From Planctomycetota bacterium (lineage in GTDB: Bacteria; Planctomycetota; Brocadiia; SM23-32; JAKLEA01): DNA of 64,000 nt. The position numbers were made by a program, and so were the translations under genes. Shown here piece by piece: positions 35,192 to 44,063 of this stretch. Under the pieces are notes generated by a model that searched no databases, had not been told where the DNA came from, and was given only the letters and a program-made list of their open reading frames with translations. The stretch spans positions 1-64,000 of the forward strand of contig JAKLEA010000001.1 of the NCBI GenBank assembly GCA_022711755.1. Reading direction: 5' to 3'. Each line of letters opens with the position of its first letter. Positions within the stretch are counted from its first letter, which is position 1.

Positions 35192-38100
35192 TCATGGTTT
35201 CGATGATTTCCGCGCGGTTCGCAACCTCAATGTGCAAATCTCCCACGGCCCAACCGCGATTGAAACCCCACGTTTTCCAAGCTTCAGCTTACCGGCAACA
35301 TCTTTCCCGAGGAAATCCGTCTTCCGCGCCGAGGCTATGTCCCTCTCGCATTCAAGCCTTGCGTTGTCCTTCATTCCGACGCATTCGACGATTCGGACAA
35401 CCATATCGGGACCATCGCGATGAATGGCGGTCAGGCGCGAATGTCCGCTTGAAAAACGGACAGGGGACCAGCTTCTCGCCTTCACGCCGTTACATGCGCC
35501 CTGATTCCACACGCAGCCTTCCAACGGCCATGCCCATTCGATCTCCCCTCCGGGAAGCCCGGCGGAGCGCCAATTTCCCTTGTGGAGCATCACGGCGTAG
35601 CGGAAATGCTGACGCCCCAGCCCTTCCCGGCAACGATGCATGTGCGACATCCAACCTTCCGTCTTGTGCGATATAGCCTTGTGCAGGATGTGTTCGAGAA
35701 GGCGCGTCTGAGCCACGTACCGAAAGCCCTGCGTACCCGGTTCAGCCATGAACGTAAAACCCTTTGTCCCGTCGGAATAATCAACCCAGTTGAGCGCCCA
35801 GAACACGCCCTCCTCAAGCCGCTCGATGTCGTGGCTGATCGTGTCGGCTGGCCCGCGCCCGTAGAACTCGGTTTCAAGATTGCGCTCCTCAACCCCGTAG
35901 GGGATATCCGCCACAAGCCGCCCCTCGAAGGGAAGGGCTGTTCCGATCCGGAAATCCCCGTCGTCACGTTTGATCTCAATCAGCGTTTCGAATTCGATGA
36001 TGGGGCGCAGATGGCTGACCCGCGCGCGTGCCTCAACTGCATGACCGGCCAGCGCCCCGCGCATCATTACTTCGGTCAGTAAAAAACCTTCTTCAGTGAT
36101 CTTAAGCTCAGTCTGTTCGAGACGGTCAATCCTCTCGGTCGGCGCGTATATCAGCGGATTGGGATCGCGATCGGGAGTATGGTAGAAGCGCGGTAGCGCC
36201 ACATCGCGATAATCAACATTGCCTGATTTGTCTGTCAGTTCCAGAATCCCGCCCTCGCCGAACACGGCTCGGATGAAATCGTTTTCAACAACCTCTGGAG
36301 AATGGCGATTGCCTTCATGCCCATTTTCCTCTCCGGATGAAGGGACGATTTCAAACGCCGTGGCCGAAAGCCCTGCGACCTTCACTCGCGCAACAAGATC
36401 GGCTTCCTGAAGCGTGCCGTCATCGTAGCGTCTGGCCCTAGTCGCCTGTGCATGGACGCGCTTCCCGGCTTCATTCTTCAGCGTGACGCTGCGCGTCCCA
36501 CGCTCGGGGAAAACAACATGGATGCTGACCGTGTTGTCAACGTCCCACGACTGCCTGTTCCATACCACCACATCACGACCTGGCCTTAATGTGAGATATT
36601 TGCGGGCTATAGCCTTCTGTTTGGCGTCTGCCTTCTTTGACGCGCTTCGCCCGGCGTCGCGAAGGCGCTCCCGCAACGCGTCGTAATCCTCTGTGAACAG
36701 CCAGAGTGTTGCATGAGCGCAGGCGGCAAGGTAATCCCACCATTCCTCGTCCAGCCGCAGAGCGCTGCCGTCGGAACCGCGCGACAGGGATGACCACAAC
36801 TCCGCGTCAAGCAGCGCGCGCTCCACCCCCGGACGCATCCTCCAGAGGCTCTCCCTGCCTATCTGGCTGTACCAGTAGGTCCAGCCGGCCATCTCAAGCG
36901 GGCCTTCCCAGACGGGAAGTTCCCCGGCAGTCGGTTCGACGGCATCAAGGAATTCGGACGGCGTGGCGAATCTTACGGGAGTCTCCTCCCGGCGATTCCA
37001 TTCGGCGACCAGTCCGGTCAGATCAACCGGCAATCCGCTGTGCGTCTTCATCGGCGTCTGGTCGTCGCTGCCCGCCGGTATCCAGACCTGTCGCCCCGGA
37101 AACGCAGGAAGCCGCCTGCGAAGCTCCTTCTGGATGAAATATTCCTTCGCTCGCGGCCAATCCGAGACCCATTCATTGACTGCCACCGATTCCGGCCATG
37201 CAAACCCGTCGTAATGCCCTATGCTTGAAAGGAGCGTCGTCCCATCCGCGCCTTTCCAACGAAACAGGGCCGGAATCCCGCGGAGGAACATGAAACCTTC
37301 AGGACGGCTGATCCTGTAGAAGCGATATCCGCAGCCGGCGAGCAGTTGTGGCAATTGTGAATGCCCGCCGATCACGTCATAGAAAACCGCGGTGTCCAGC
37401 CGCAGACCAGGAAATCGCCTCTCGTAATATCTCCGCCCGACCGTGAGATTCCTGATGAAAGTCTCGCCGTCCATACGATGTGGATGGCAGATTGCGACCA
37501 TGCCGCCGGACACGCCGATTCGGCCCTCTCGCACAAGCCTCCTGACCTCCGGCATCAGCTCTGGCGCGCAACGTTCCAGCGCGTCGAACTGCTCACTGGC
37601 GGAATCCATGAACCAACGGAATTCAGGATTGCTCCGCATCGTCACCAGAACCTGCCGCAGAATGTCGGCATAGCGCTCCTCGTGCCACTGGCGCGAATAG
37701 CACCACGCCCAGTCGCAATGAGTGTATGGAATGATGAATATCTCCCGGCCCTCAAGATCGCTTTCTTCAAGTCTATCCTTCCACCATTTCGGCGCGGGGG
37801 GAAACCAGAGACCCATCACAAAGGAATCGTATCTTTTCCGGCAGGCGCACTCGCCCAGGATTTTGAATCCCATGCTTTTATAAAGCGACAATGCGCGAAA
37901 GTTCGTTTTGAAGACCGTAAGCCAGATTCCCGCGATGTCGTATCGGCGGCGGCCTTCGCTGAGGCAGATTTCCATAATTCGACGCCCAAGCCCGCGCCCC
38001 TGGAAGGGAACGCGGAGGCCAAGTCCGAAACCGGGACGCCGCGCGCCGTCCGCCCCGATCCAGCATATTCCCCCCATGCGTCCGTTCTGATCGAAAACGC

Positions 38101-38314
38101 CGATTCCGAACAATTTGCCTTCGCGATACCTCTGATACTCCTGCCTGACGCGTTGCGTGGAGTAATCTCCGCCAAAGGGATCAAATGTGCCGGTAACTTC
38201 CGATTCGAGATTCTGATAAAAGTCCCTGAACGCCGTCCAACTCACCTTCTCGAGAGTCTGGAAGACAAAGGTTTTTCCGCTCACGGCAACCGTGTCCCGG
38301 ATTTCGGAGCGCAT
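35192..38314 (-). CDS. Fusion of GNAT acetyltransferase and GH38 alpha-mannosidase
   Basis: This 1040-residue protein has two parts. Residues about 10-170 form a GNAT domain with the acetyl-CoA motif LGLRVPFQGRGLGRRIMEI and LSLYKSMGFKILGE. From about 190 to the end it is a GH38-type mannosidase: IIPYTHCDWAW (His199 and Asp201, zinc ligands), FYDVIGGHSQLPQLL (nucleophile Asp region), and C-terminal beta domains including ENDFIRAVFGEGGILELTDKSG and TEFYGRGPADTISHD. No signal peptide is present, so it acts in the cytoplasm. A fusion with GNAT is unusual and is discussed as a finding. Upstream is the small cysteine-rich gene, downstream the GH109-like gene. Confidence 0.82.
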   Translation of the reverse strand: MRSEIRDTVAVSGKTFVFQTLEKVSWTAFRDFYQNLESEVTGTFDPFGGDYSTQRVRQEYQRYREGKLFGIGVFDQNGRMGGICWIGADGARRPGFGLGLRVPFQGRGLGRRIMEICLSEGRRRYDIAGIWLTVFKTNFRALSLYKSMGFKILGECACRKRYDSFVMGLWFPPAPKWWKDRLEESDLEGREIFIIPYTHCDWAWCYSRQWHEERYADILRQVLVTMRSNPEFRWFMDSASEQFDALERCAPELMPEVRRLVREGRIGVSGGMVAICHPHRMDGETFIRNLTVGRRYYERRFPGLRLDTAVFYDVIGGHSQLPQLLAGCGYRFYRISRPEGFMFLRGIPALFRWKGADGTTLLSSIGHYDGFAWPESVAVNEWVSDWPRAKEYFIQKELRRRLPAFPGRQVWIPAGSDDQTPMKTHSGLPVDLTGLVAEWNRREETPVRFATPSEFLDAVEPTAGELPVWEGPLEMAGWTYWYSQIGRESLWRMRPGVERALLDAELWSSLSRGSDGSALRLDEEWWDYLAACAHATLWLFTEDYDALRERLRDAGRSASKKADAKQKAIARKYLTLRPGRDVVVWNRQSWDVDNTVSIHVVFPERGTRSVTLKNEAGKRVHAQATRARRYDDGTLQEADLVARVKVAGLSATAFEIVPSSGEENGHEGNRHSPEVVENDFIRAVFGEGGILELTDKSGNVDYRDVALPRFYHTPDRDPNPLIYAPTERIDRLEQTELKITEEGFLLTEVMMRGALAGHAVEARARVSHLRPIIEFETLIEIKRDDGDFRIGTALPFEGRLVADIPYGVEERNLETEFYGRGPADTISHDIERLEEGVFWALNWVDYSDGTKGFTFMAEPGTQGFRYVAQTRLLEHILHKAISHKTEGWMSHMHRCREGLGRQHFRYAVMLHKGNWRSAGLPGGEIEWAWPLEGCVWNQGACNGVKARSWSPVRFSSGHSRLTAIHRDGPDMVVRIVECVGMKDNARLECERDIASARKTDFLGKDVAGKLKLGKRGVSIAVGPWEICTLRLRTARKSSKP

Positions 38315-38325
38315 TTGCGATATCC

Positions 38326-38505
38326 CTAATCCTTCGATCTTGGGGAACTATGAGCAGGACGACCGTAGACCTGTGCATATGCCTTGCAGGCCGGGCAGTT
38401 CTTCTCCGCCTCGCGCAATTTTGCCGCAAGACTGGAATCGGGATATCGCCTTGCCAACACGCAGAACGGACAGATCCGACAGAACAGCGCCAATAGTTTC
38501 TTCAT
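38326..38505 (-). CDS. 59-residue cysteine-rich protein, likely metal-binding
   Basis: The ATG at 38503-38505 follows an AGGAA site and opens a frame that ends at a TAG at 38326-38328. The product begins MKKLLALFCRICPFCVLARR and ends RPAHSSPRSKD. It has three close cysteines (CRICPFC) and a CPAC pair, a spacing that suggests a zinc-ribbon-like site or a redox pair, but I recognise no family. It lies between the SpoIIE phosphatase gene (start 52 bases upstream of its TAG side) and the GNAT-GH38 gene (12 bases downstream), all on the same strand, which supports it being real. Function is unknown. Confidence 0.55.
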   Translation of the reverse strand: MKKLLALFCRICPFCVLARRYPDSSLAAKLREAEKNCPACKAYAQVYGRPAHSSPRSKD

Positions 38506-38556
38506 GTGTTCCTGCCTTGATTGAGAGATTTGCTCCGCGGACTTTCAGGCGCGCAT

Positions 38557-40104
38557 TCAACGCCCGATTTTCATTGCAAGGACGGTCTTGTCATCCGACT
38601 GTTCGGCCCGGTCGCTGAAACTCGCCGTCGCGTCCATCACCCGCCGAACCATTTCCTCCGCGCTTCCGGAACGCGCCGTTTCCAAAGCTGAAAGCAGGCG
38701 CGCCACGCCGAACAGGTTGTTGTCGCAGTCCGCAGCCTCCGTGATTCCGTCTGTGTAGATGAAAAGCGCGCTTCCAGGCTCAATCCTGACCTCGCGTTGT
38801 TCATAGCTTGCGTCGCGGTCAACCCCCAGCACAGTTCCTTCCACGTCAATCAGCTCAGTCGCCTTTCTGTTGCGGCAGACAACAGGCGGGGTATGGCCGG
38901 CATTGCCAAGAACAAGCGTTCGCGTCCGCGCGTCATATTCGGCGTATGTGAACGCGACAAGCAGTTCCGATCGGACAAGATCGTCGTAAAGCAAACGATT
39001 CATCTCCCGCATCAAATCCCTTACGGAACGCCCTAGCATAGCCTCCGAGCGAAGGCTGCTGCGGAATGCGCCGGCCATCAATGCCGCTCCCAGACTGTGC
39101 CCGGCCACGTCCGCTACGACCATGGCGATGCGTCGGTGGCGGATCGGGAAGTAGTCGAAGTAATCCCCCCCGACGCGGTGGGCCGGGACGCAACGCCCGG
39201 CGATATCCGCTCCGGCGTAACGCAAAGGCGCTGCGGGAAAGAGGCCTTTCTGGATCGCAGAAGCAATCTCCAATTCATTCTGAACCCGCTGGTTATCCTG
39301 CTCTGCCTTCAACAGCCGGCAGTTGCGCAGGCAGATGCCGGCCTGCGCCGCGATTGATGCGGCAAGCTTCAGTTCCCCGGATGTGAAATCACCGGATTCT
39401 GACCGTGCAAGCGCAATGACACCCAATCCATCGGGTTTTCCGTCAGGTCCGGTGTGAACAATGGGCACACAGGCTGCGCGGGCGCCTCGAAGTCGGGCCA
39501 GCAAAGGCTCCGCCTCCACATCGCGCGGATCAAGCGTCACCGTTTTGTTTCCGGAAAGCAATTCCTTGAGCGGTTTTTGGGGAATACCGTGTTCGCCGGG
39601 AGCAATCAGTCCGGATGATGACCACGCGGTTCGCAGCACAAGCTCGCCGATCGGAGCGATTAGAAGAACCGCCCCAGCCCGCAGATCAAGCACTCGCACA
39701 AGCTCGTCAAGGATCAGCCCGCAGATTCTTGTTTCGTCGAGAATTGACCCCACCCTGGCCGAGATGTCGTAAAGCAGATTGATCTCCTCATACCGCTCGG
39801 TTATCTCGATGCAGAGGCTTTCCATATCGGTTTCAAGAGTAATGCGACTTTCGAGTTCAGCGGCTAAAAGCGCGGCGACATCCTCGGAATTGCGTCCCCC
39901 GCCGCAGGTGACTCGCAAACCGAGCGGCTTGCCTCGTAGCAGGACGGGAACTGACACGCAAGACCTGTTATCCTCCCGCGTTCCAGCGCTTGTCAGGATT
40001 TCACCCTCTGCATCGCATATCGCGCAATAAACGCCAAGCGCCTTGTGAAATCTTTCCACAAGTTCCCCGACAGGCTTTCCTTTTATGTATGTGAAAAGGT
40101 CCAT
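38557..40104 (-). CDS. GAF-domain SpoIIE-type (PPM) serine phosphatase
   Basis: This 515-residue protein has an N-terminal sensor region, an undecided first part followed by a GAF-like domain (about 100-275, with YDISARVGSILDETRICGLI and CVPIVHTGPDGKPDGLGVIALARS). A PPM/SpoIIE phosphatase domain follows from about 280: GGDYFDYFPI, VVADVAGHSLGAALMAG, LVLGNAGHTPPVV, LFIYTDGITEA and QSDDKTVLAMKI. These supply the conserved metal-binding aspartates. Such proteins dephosphorylate anti-sigma-factor antagonists in partner-switching regulation. No RsbV/RsbW gene is adjacent. It is 15 bases downstream of ribBA and upstream of the glycan genes. Confidence 0.88.
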   Translation of the reverse strand: MDLFTYIKGKPVGELVERFHKALGVYCAICDAEGEILTSAGTREDNRSCVSVPVLLRGKPLGLRVTCGGGRNSEDVAALLAAELESRITLETDMESLCIEITERYEEINLLYDISARVGSILDETRICGLILDELVRVLDLRAGAVLLIAPIGELVLRTAWSSSGLIAPGEHGIPQKPLKELLSGNKTVTLDPRDVEAEPLLARLRGARAACVPIVHTGPDGKPDGLGVIALARSESGDFTSGELKLAASIAAQAGICLRNCRLLKAEQDNQRVQNELEIASAIQKGLFPAAPLRYAGADIAGRCVPAHRVGGDYFDYFPIRHRRIAMVVADVAGHSLGAALMAGAFRSSLRSEAMLGRSVRDLMREMNRLLYDDLVRSELLVAFTYAEYDARTRTLVLGNAGHTPPVVCRNRKATELIDVEGTVLGVDRDASYEQREVRIEPGSALFIYTDGITEAADCDNNLFGVARLLSALETARSGSAEEMVRRVMDATASFSDRAEQSDDKTVLAMKIGR

Positions 40105-40119
40105 CGCCAGAACGCCCCG

Positions 40120-41382
40120 TCATTCTGCCTTTTCCTGACGGCAGTGCCCCTCAGAAGGCAGGCCGAGGTCATGTCCCATCTTATCCTGTTTGGTTCTGAG
40201 ATACCGATAGTTTTCAGGTTTGGGAGGTATCCTAATGGGAATTCTCTCTACAATCTCAAGGTCGTAACCGCTGAGAGCATTGAACTTGCGGGGATTGTTC
40301 GTAATTAACCGGAGCTTTCTCAAGCCCAGATGTTTGAGAATCTGCGCCCCGATGCCATATTCACGCCTGTCAGCCGGGAAGCCAAGCTCCTGATTGGCCT
40401 CAACGGTGTCAAGTCCCTGCTGCTGGAGCTTATAGGCTTTCAGTTTATTCTCAAGGCCGATGCCCCTGCCTTCCTGTCTCATGTAGAGGACGACTCCCCT
40501 GCCTGCGGCATGAACCATCTCCAGTGCGTGGTTCAACTGCTCTCCACAATCGCACTTCAGCGACCCCAGAACGTCGCCGGTGAAACATTCGTCGTGAACT
40601 CTCACCATGACCGGTTCGTCAATCGGCGGGGCAGGTTCATCGCCGTCAGACCCAATCTCTCCGGCGCAGATTGCAATATGCTGGTAATCGTCAATAAGCG
40701 AACGGTAAAAATGTAGTTTGAAGTCGCCGTGCCGGGTCTTCAATGGGACGCTTACGACCTTCTCAATCAGCCTTTCCTTCCTGCGGCGATATTCGATGAT
40801 ATCGGCGATTGTGCAGATTTTAAGGTTAAAGCGCGTCGCAAGCAGTTCCAGTTCCGGCAGTCGAGCCATCGTTCCATTATCCGTCACCACCTCGCAGATG
40901 ACAGCGCCGGGCCGCATCCCAGCCATGTTCATCAGGTCCACGGCTGCCTCCGTGTGTCCGGTCCTGACCAGAGTCCCGCCTTTCCTTGATGTAAGCGGAA
41001 AAACGTGTCCCGGGCGGACAAGGTCTCCGGGCTTGGCATTGTCGTTGATCGCGTCCTGGATGGTCTTTGCGCGGTCGGCGGCGCATACGCCTGTTGTTAT
41101 GCCCTGGCTGGAGTCAATGCTGACCGTAAAGGGTGTCGCAAAACGGGACAGATTCCGGGCTACCATGGGGGGCAGGTCCAGCCGAACCGCCACATCCTCG
41201 CTGATGGCCATGCAGATGATTCCCTTGCCGTGATTCATGAGGAAACTGATTTTCTCCGGATCAACCATTTCGGCGGCAAGCGTAAGGTCTCCCTCGTTTT
41301 CCCTCGCCGCGTCGTCAACCACTATCACAAACTTCCCGGCGCTGATGTCTTCAAGAATCTCCGGGATGGTATTGAGGGGCAT
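40120..41382 (-). CDS. ribBA: Bifunctional DHBP synthase / GTP cyclohydrolase II
   Basis: The 420-residue protein joins the two riboflavin enzymes. The N-terminal RibB half makes dihydroxybutanone phosphate and has IVVDDAARENEGDLTLAAEM, FLMNHGKGIICMA and RPGHVFPLTSRKGGTLVRTGHTEA (over two visible motifs). The C-terminal RibA half, a zinc GTP cyclohydrolase, has VRVHDECFTGDVLGSLKCDC, LYMRQEGRGIGLENK and EYGIGAQILKHLGLRKLRLIT. The ATG at 41382 follows CAGGAG. No FMN riboswitch is seen in the 200 bases upstream. It is followed by the phosphatase gene 15 bases later, an unexpected partner. Confidence 0.97.
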   Translation of the reverse strand: MPLNTIPEILEDISAGKFVIVVDDAARENEGDLTLAAEMVDPEKISFLMNHGKGIICMAISEDVAVRLDLPPMVARNLSRFATPFTVSIDSSQGITTGVCAADRAKTIQDAINDNAKPGDLVRPGHVFPLTSRKGGTLVRTGHTEAAVDLMNMAGMRPGAVICEVVTDNGTMARLPELELLATRFNLKICTIADIIEYRRRKERLIEKVVSVPLKTRHGDFKLHFYRSLIDDYQHIAICAGEIGSDGDEPAPPIDEPVMVRVHDECFTGDVLGSLKCDCGEQLNHALEMVHAAGRGVVLYMRQEGRGIGLENKLKAYKLQQQGLDTVEANQELGFPADRREYGIGAQILKHLGLRKLRLITNNPRKFNALSGYDLEIVERIPIRIPPKPENYRYLRTKQDKMGHDLGLPSEGHCRQEKAE

Positions 41383-41580
41383 ATGCTGAAACTCCTGGAA
41401 ATCTGTCAGGTTATTATCATCCGGAGACAGTCGGCGCATGCCGACTGCTCCGATATGGAAACAGCGCCATTCTATTCGACCATCGGACGCCGCGTCAATA
41501 AAGTGGCATCGCGCGCGATCGTCCCGGCGACATCATGCCGGGTTGATTGACCATGTGCCATGACGTAATATATCAAATCA

Positions 41581-43461
41581 ATGTTTTTCGCAGAATATAA
41601 GACGTCCGATGGCAAAATACGCGCTCCGGAATCGGCGCGCGTCGCGCCGGTTCGCGCTCCTGGTATTCGCCCAGGATTCAGCGTATCCGAGAATACTTCC
41701 TCTCTCCCGCCAATTGCTCCCGCAGAAAATCGCGACGACAAGATTCTCACCGTTGTTTTGTGCGCGATGATTGCGCTGTGCTGGTTACGACTGGCCGGCG
41801 ACCCGCCATGGTACAACCTTGTCGGCGAATTTACGGACGAAGCCTTCTACACCGCTAATGTCCAGTGCGTCTTCAAGGCTGGGCGATGGCAGGCGGGATA
41901 TCTTGATCAGTCATGGTCCAGCCCCATTCTTCAAGGCATTCTACTGGTCTGGGGGGGCATCTTCGGTGTCGGCTTTGCAGCGATCAAAGGCCTTAATGCG
42001 CTTGTCGCAAGCTTTACTCTTATTGCCTCGGCATGGTTTGCCCGAAAGCATTATGGGGCGCGCGCCGCAATGCTTCTCGTCGCAGCTTTGGGGTTTAACT
42101 CAGTCTTTTTCATAGTTCGGAAGACATTCTGCCCCGAAGCATTCCATCTGCTTCTCATCACCACTGCTTATTTCCTGCTTCTCGGGGGACGCCGCAGGGA
42201 TTTTTTCCTTAGCGGGTTGTGCCTTGCCCTTGCCGTCGGCGTCAAGCTCAGCGGGTTCTACGCCCTGCCAGGGGCCGGTCTTTTTGTCCTGTGGAAGTTC
42301 TGGCGTAAAAGGATGTTTTTCGCGGACATGGTTGTTTTCGGCCTGCCCATGGCCGTTGCTTTCAGCGCTTATGGCGTCACATACATTATCATGAGAGACC
42401 GCTGGGCGATGTCCATCGAGCAACAGGCGCTTCAGATAAACCTGCTGCGCGAGACCATTGCAACCAGACTATTCGCAGTGTTCACTGCGGCTGTGCTGAC
42501 ATCGGACCTTGGCGCGATGCTGCCGGCCATCGCGGCCGGTGTCTGGATTGTTCGCGCGGCAATAGTGGAAAAGAGTTTCTTCAACTTCAAAGACCCCCAA
42601 CCCGAATCCGAACGCGTTATCCTTCTCCTTTTCTGGATTCTCACGCCGGTCTTGATCGGTCTTGTGAATCCGGAATACATGAACCGCAGATTGTTGCCGC
42701 TCCTTGTGCCGCTCTGCCTGCTCGCTGTCCTGCCTGTGCCTAAATACCCCAAAAAAGGTGTGAGAATGCGCCCGCGCGGGAGCGGCGCCTTTTCCGCATC
42801 GGACCTCTGGTTGCTCATGGCGCTCATGCACGCTTTCTATGCGGCATACATGATGTTCTGGTGTCTGAATGTCAATTATGTATTTGCGTATCACCTGCGC
42901 TTTGACGACTTCAATACCCCGACCGCCACGGATTCGGAGCGTTTATGCCTTCTTGCCGCTTCAGCCGCCGTCGGATTGCTTGTCCTCTTTGCCGAGACTA
43001 CGCCGAACATGCTTCTCCTCAGGCGAATGAGGCAGACCGGCATCGTGCTCTATCTCGGCTGGTGGTTGCTGGTTTCCGGCTGGTGTATTATCAATCCCAC
43101 TTACACCATTGCCGAGGCATCGGCATCACTTGGAAAATATACGAGGCGCGGGGACATGATGGGTTTCATTCAGTCGGAGGCCAATCAGGGTTTCGTACTC
43201 TGCATGAATAATGATGCGGTTCCCTATTTCGTTGCCGGAAACCATCCGGAACAAGCGACTGCGCGCCCAGAGGGGCTTCGCCTGAGATTGCTCTCCCGCA
43301 CTATCGAGCGGCGAACAGCGTGGGAATGGCAAATGGTCCCACGGATATCGGAGTTCTATAGCCTCAAGCTGGAAACAGCCCCGATATTTCTTGACCTTGT
43401 CCCGATGCCCTTTGGAAGATTCAGCCACAGGATAGAAGTAGTCGTTCTTAAGGATGAATAG
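41581..43461 (+). CDS. GT-C-type membrane protein, glycosyltransferase-39-like
   Basis: This 626-residue protein has about eleven membrane segments. After a non-hydrophobic N-terminus of 50 residues, the first segment is ILTVVLCAMIALCWLRLA, followed by a loop with GEFTDEAFYTANVQC. In the GT-C fold the first extracytoplasmic loop holds an acidic motif such as this DE, which fits lipid-linked sugar transfer by the GT39/GT83-like family. A C-terminal soluble domain ends at EVVVLKDE. No clear ribosome site precedes the ATG at 41581, so the start may be wrong. It is followed two bases later by a tail-anchored protein gene. Confidence 0.6.
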   Translation: MFFAEYKTSDGKIRAPESARVAPVRAPGIRPGFSVSENTSSLPPIAPAENRDDKILTVVLCAMIALCWLRLAGDPPWYNLVGEFTDEAFYTANVQCVFKAGRWQAGYLDQSWSSPILQGILLVWGGIFGVGFAAIKGLNALVASFTLIASAWFARKHYGARAAMLLVAALGFNSVFFIVRKTFCPEAFHLLLITTAYFLLLGGRRRDFFLSGLCLALAVGVKLSGFYALPGAGLFVLWKFWRKRMFFADMVVFGLPMAVAFSAYGVTYIIMRDRWAMSIEQQALQINLLRETIATRLFAVFTAAVLTSDLGAMLPAIAAGVWIVRAAIVEKSFFNFKDPQPESERVILLLFWILTPVLIGLVNPEYMNRRLLPLLVPLCLLAVLPVPKYPKKGVRMRPRGSGAFSASDLWLLMALMHAFYAAYMMFWCLNVNYVFAYHLRFDDFNTPTATDSERLCLLAASAAVGLLVLFAETTPNMLLLRRMRQTGIVLYLGWWLLVSGWCIINPTYTIAEASASLGKYTRRGDMMGFIQSEANQGFVLCMNNDAVPYFVAGNHPEQATARPEGLRLRLLSRTIERRTAWEWQMVPRISEFYSLKLETAPIFLDLVPMPFGRFSHRIEVVVLKDE

Positions 43462-43463
43462 GC

Positions 43464-44063
43464 ATGGTCAAAGCGGCGCTTTCATACATGAAAGACCTTC
43501 CGCCGTCGCTCATGGATGAAGGTGGATGCGATATGCGGCAACTGGGATACATCAATGCGGCTTATATCCCGGCAATCGTGGGCGCCATGAGCAAGTGCGC
43601 TCATGAGCTTCAGCCCGGCGGCGCTGGGATGCGCCTGCACCTGACCGGCAATGAGAACGTCTCAATGGACATTCGTTGCGACCGGCAGGGGCGGTTTCAT
43701 GTCGGGAATCCATCAGATCCTGGAGAGCGTCAGCTTTCGGAACTCGAAACGGTTAACGCTGTATGTAATTACCTGGCGCGCTTCGGGATGGATTACGATA
43801 AAGGCCGCACAGGGCTTGCGGATGCCTTCCTGGAATGCGCCGGTATGATAACAGCAATTGATTTAGACGATGGATGTGGATTCCCTTCCCAATTGGACAA
43901 AAAAGGCACGCATGAGGATATGGATTCGAAACCGCAGGATAAGTCGCGGTACTATGGTCTTGCCCACAAGTTGAAAATTGCGGCATTGATTGCGGCCGTC
44001 ATATCAATTCTTATACTGATTGTGCTAATTTATGTTGTCATAAAGCAACCGTTCCGCTACTGA
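43464..44063 (+). CDS. C-terminally membrane-anchored protein of unknown function
   Basis: This 199-residue protein has no recognised domain. It is soluble up to residue about 170, rich in glycine and cysteine (for example MDEGGCDMRQLG and DLDDGCGFPSQ), and ends with one hydrophobic segment, IAALIAAVISILILIVLIYVVI, so it is probably tail-anchored with its bulk in the cytoplasm. It follows the membrane glycosyltransferase-like gene by two bases and has an AAGGAT ribosome site. It overlaps the end of the convergent metallophosphoesterase gene by 7 bases. A regulatory or accessory role for the neighbour is only a guess. Confidence 0.65.
   Translation: MVKAALSYMKDLPPSLMDEGGCDMRQLGYINAAYIPAIVGAMSKCAHELQPGGAGMRLHLTGNENVSMDIRCDRQGRFHVGNPSDPGERQLSELETVNAVCNYLARFGMDYDKGRTGLADAFLECAGMITAIDLDDGCGFPSQLDKKGTHEDMDSKPQDKSRYYGLAHKLKIAALIAAVISILILIVLIYVVIKQPFRY

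Noticed and set aside
41383..41580. An FMN riboswitch upstream of ribBA
   Set aside because: None of the conserved FMN-element core sequence is present. Only a simple AGTCGGC-type hairpin is seen.
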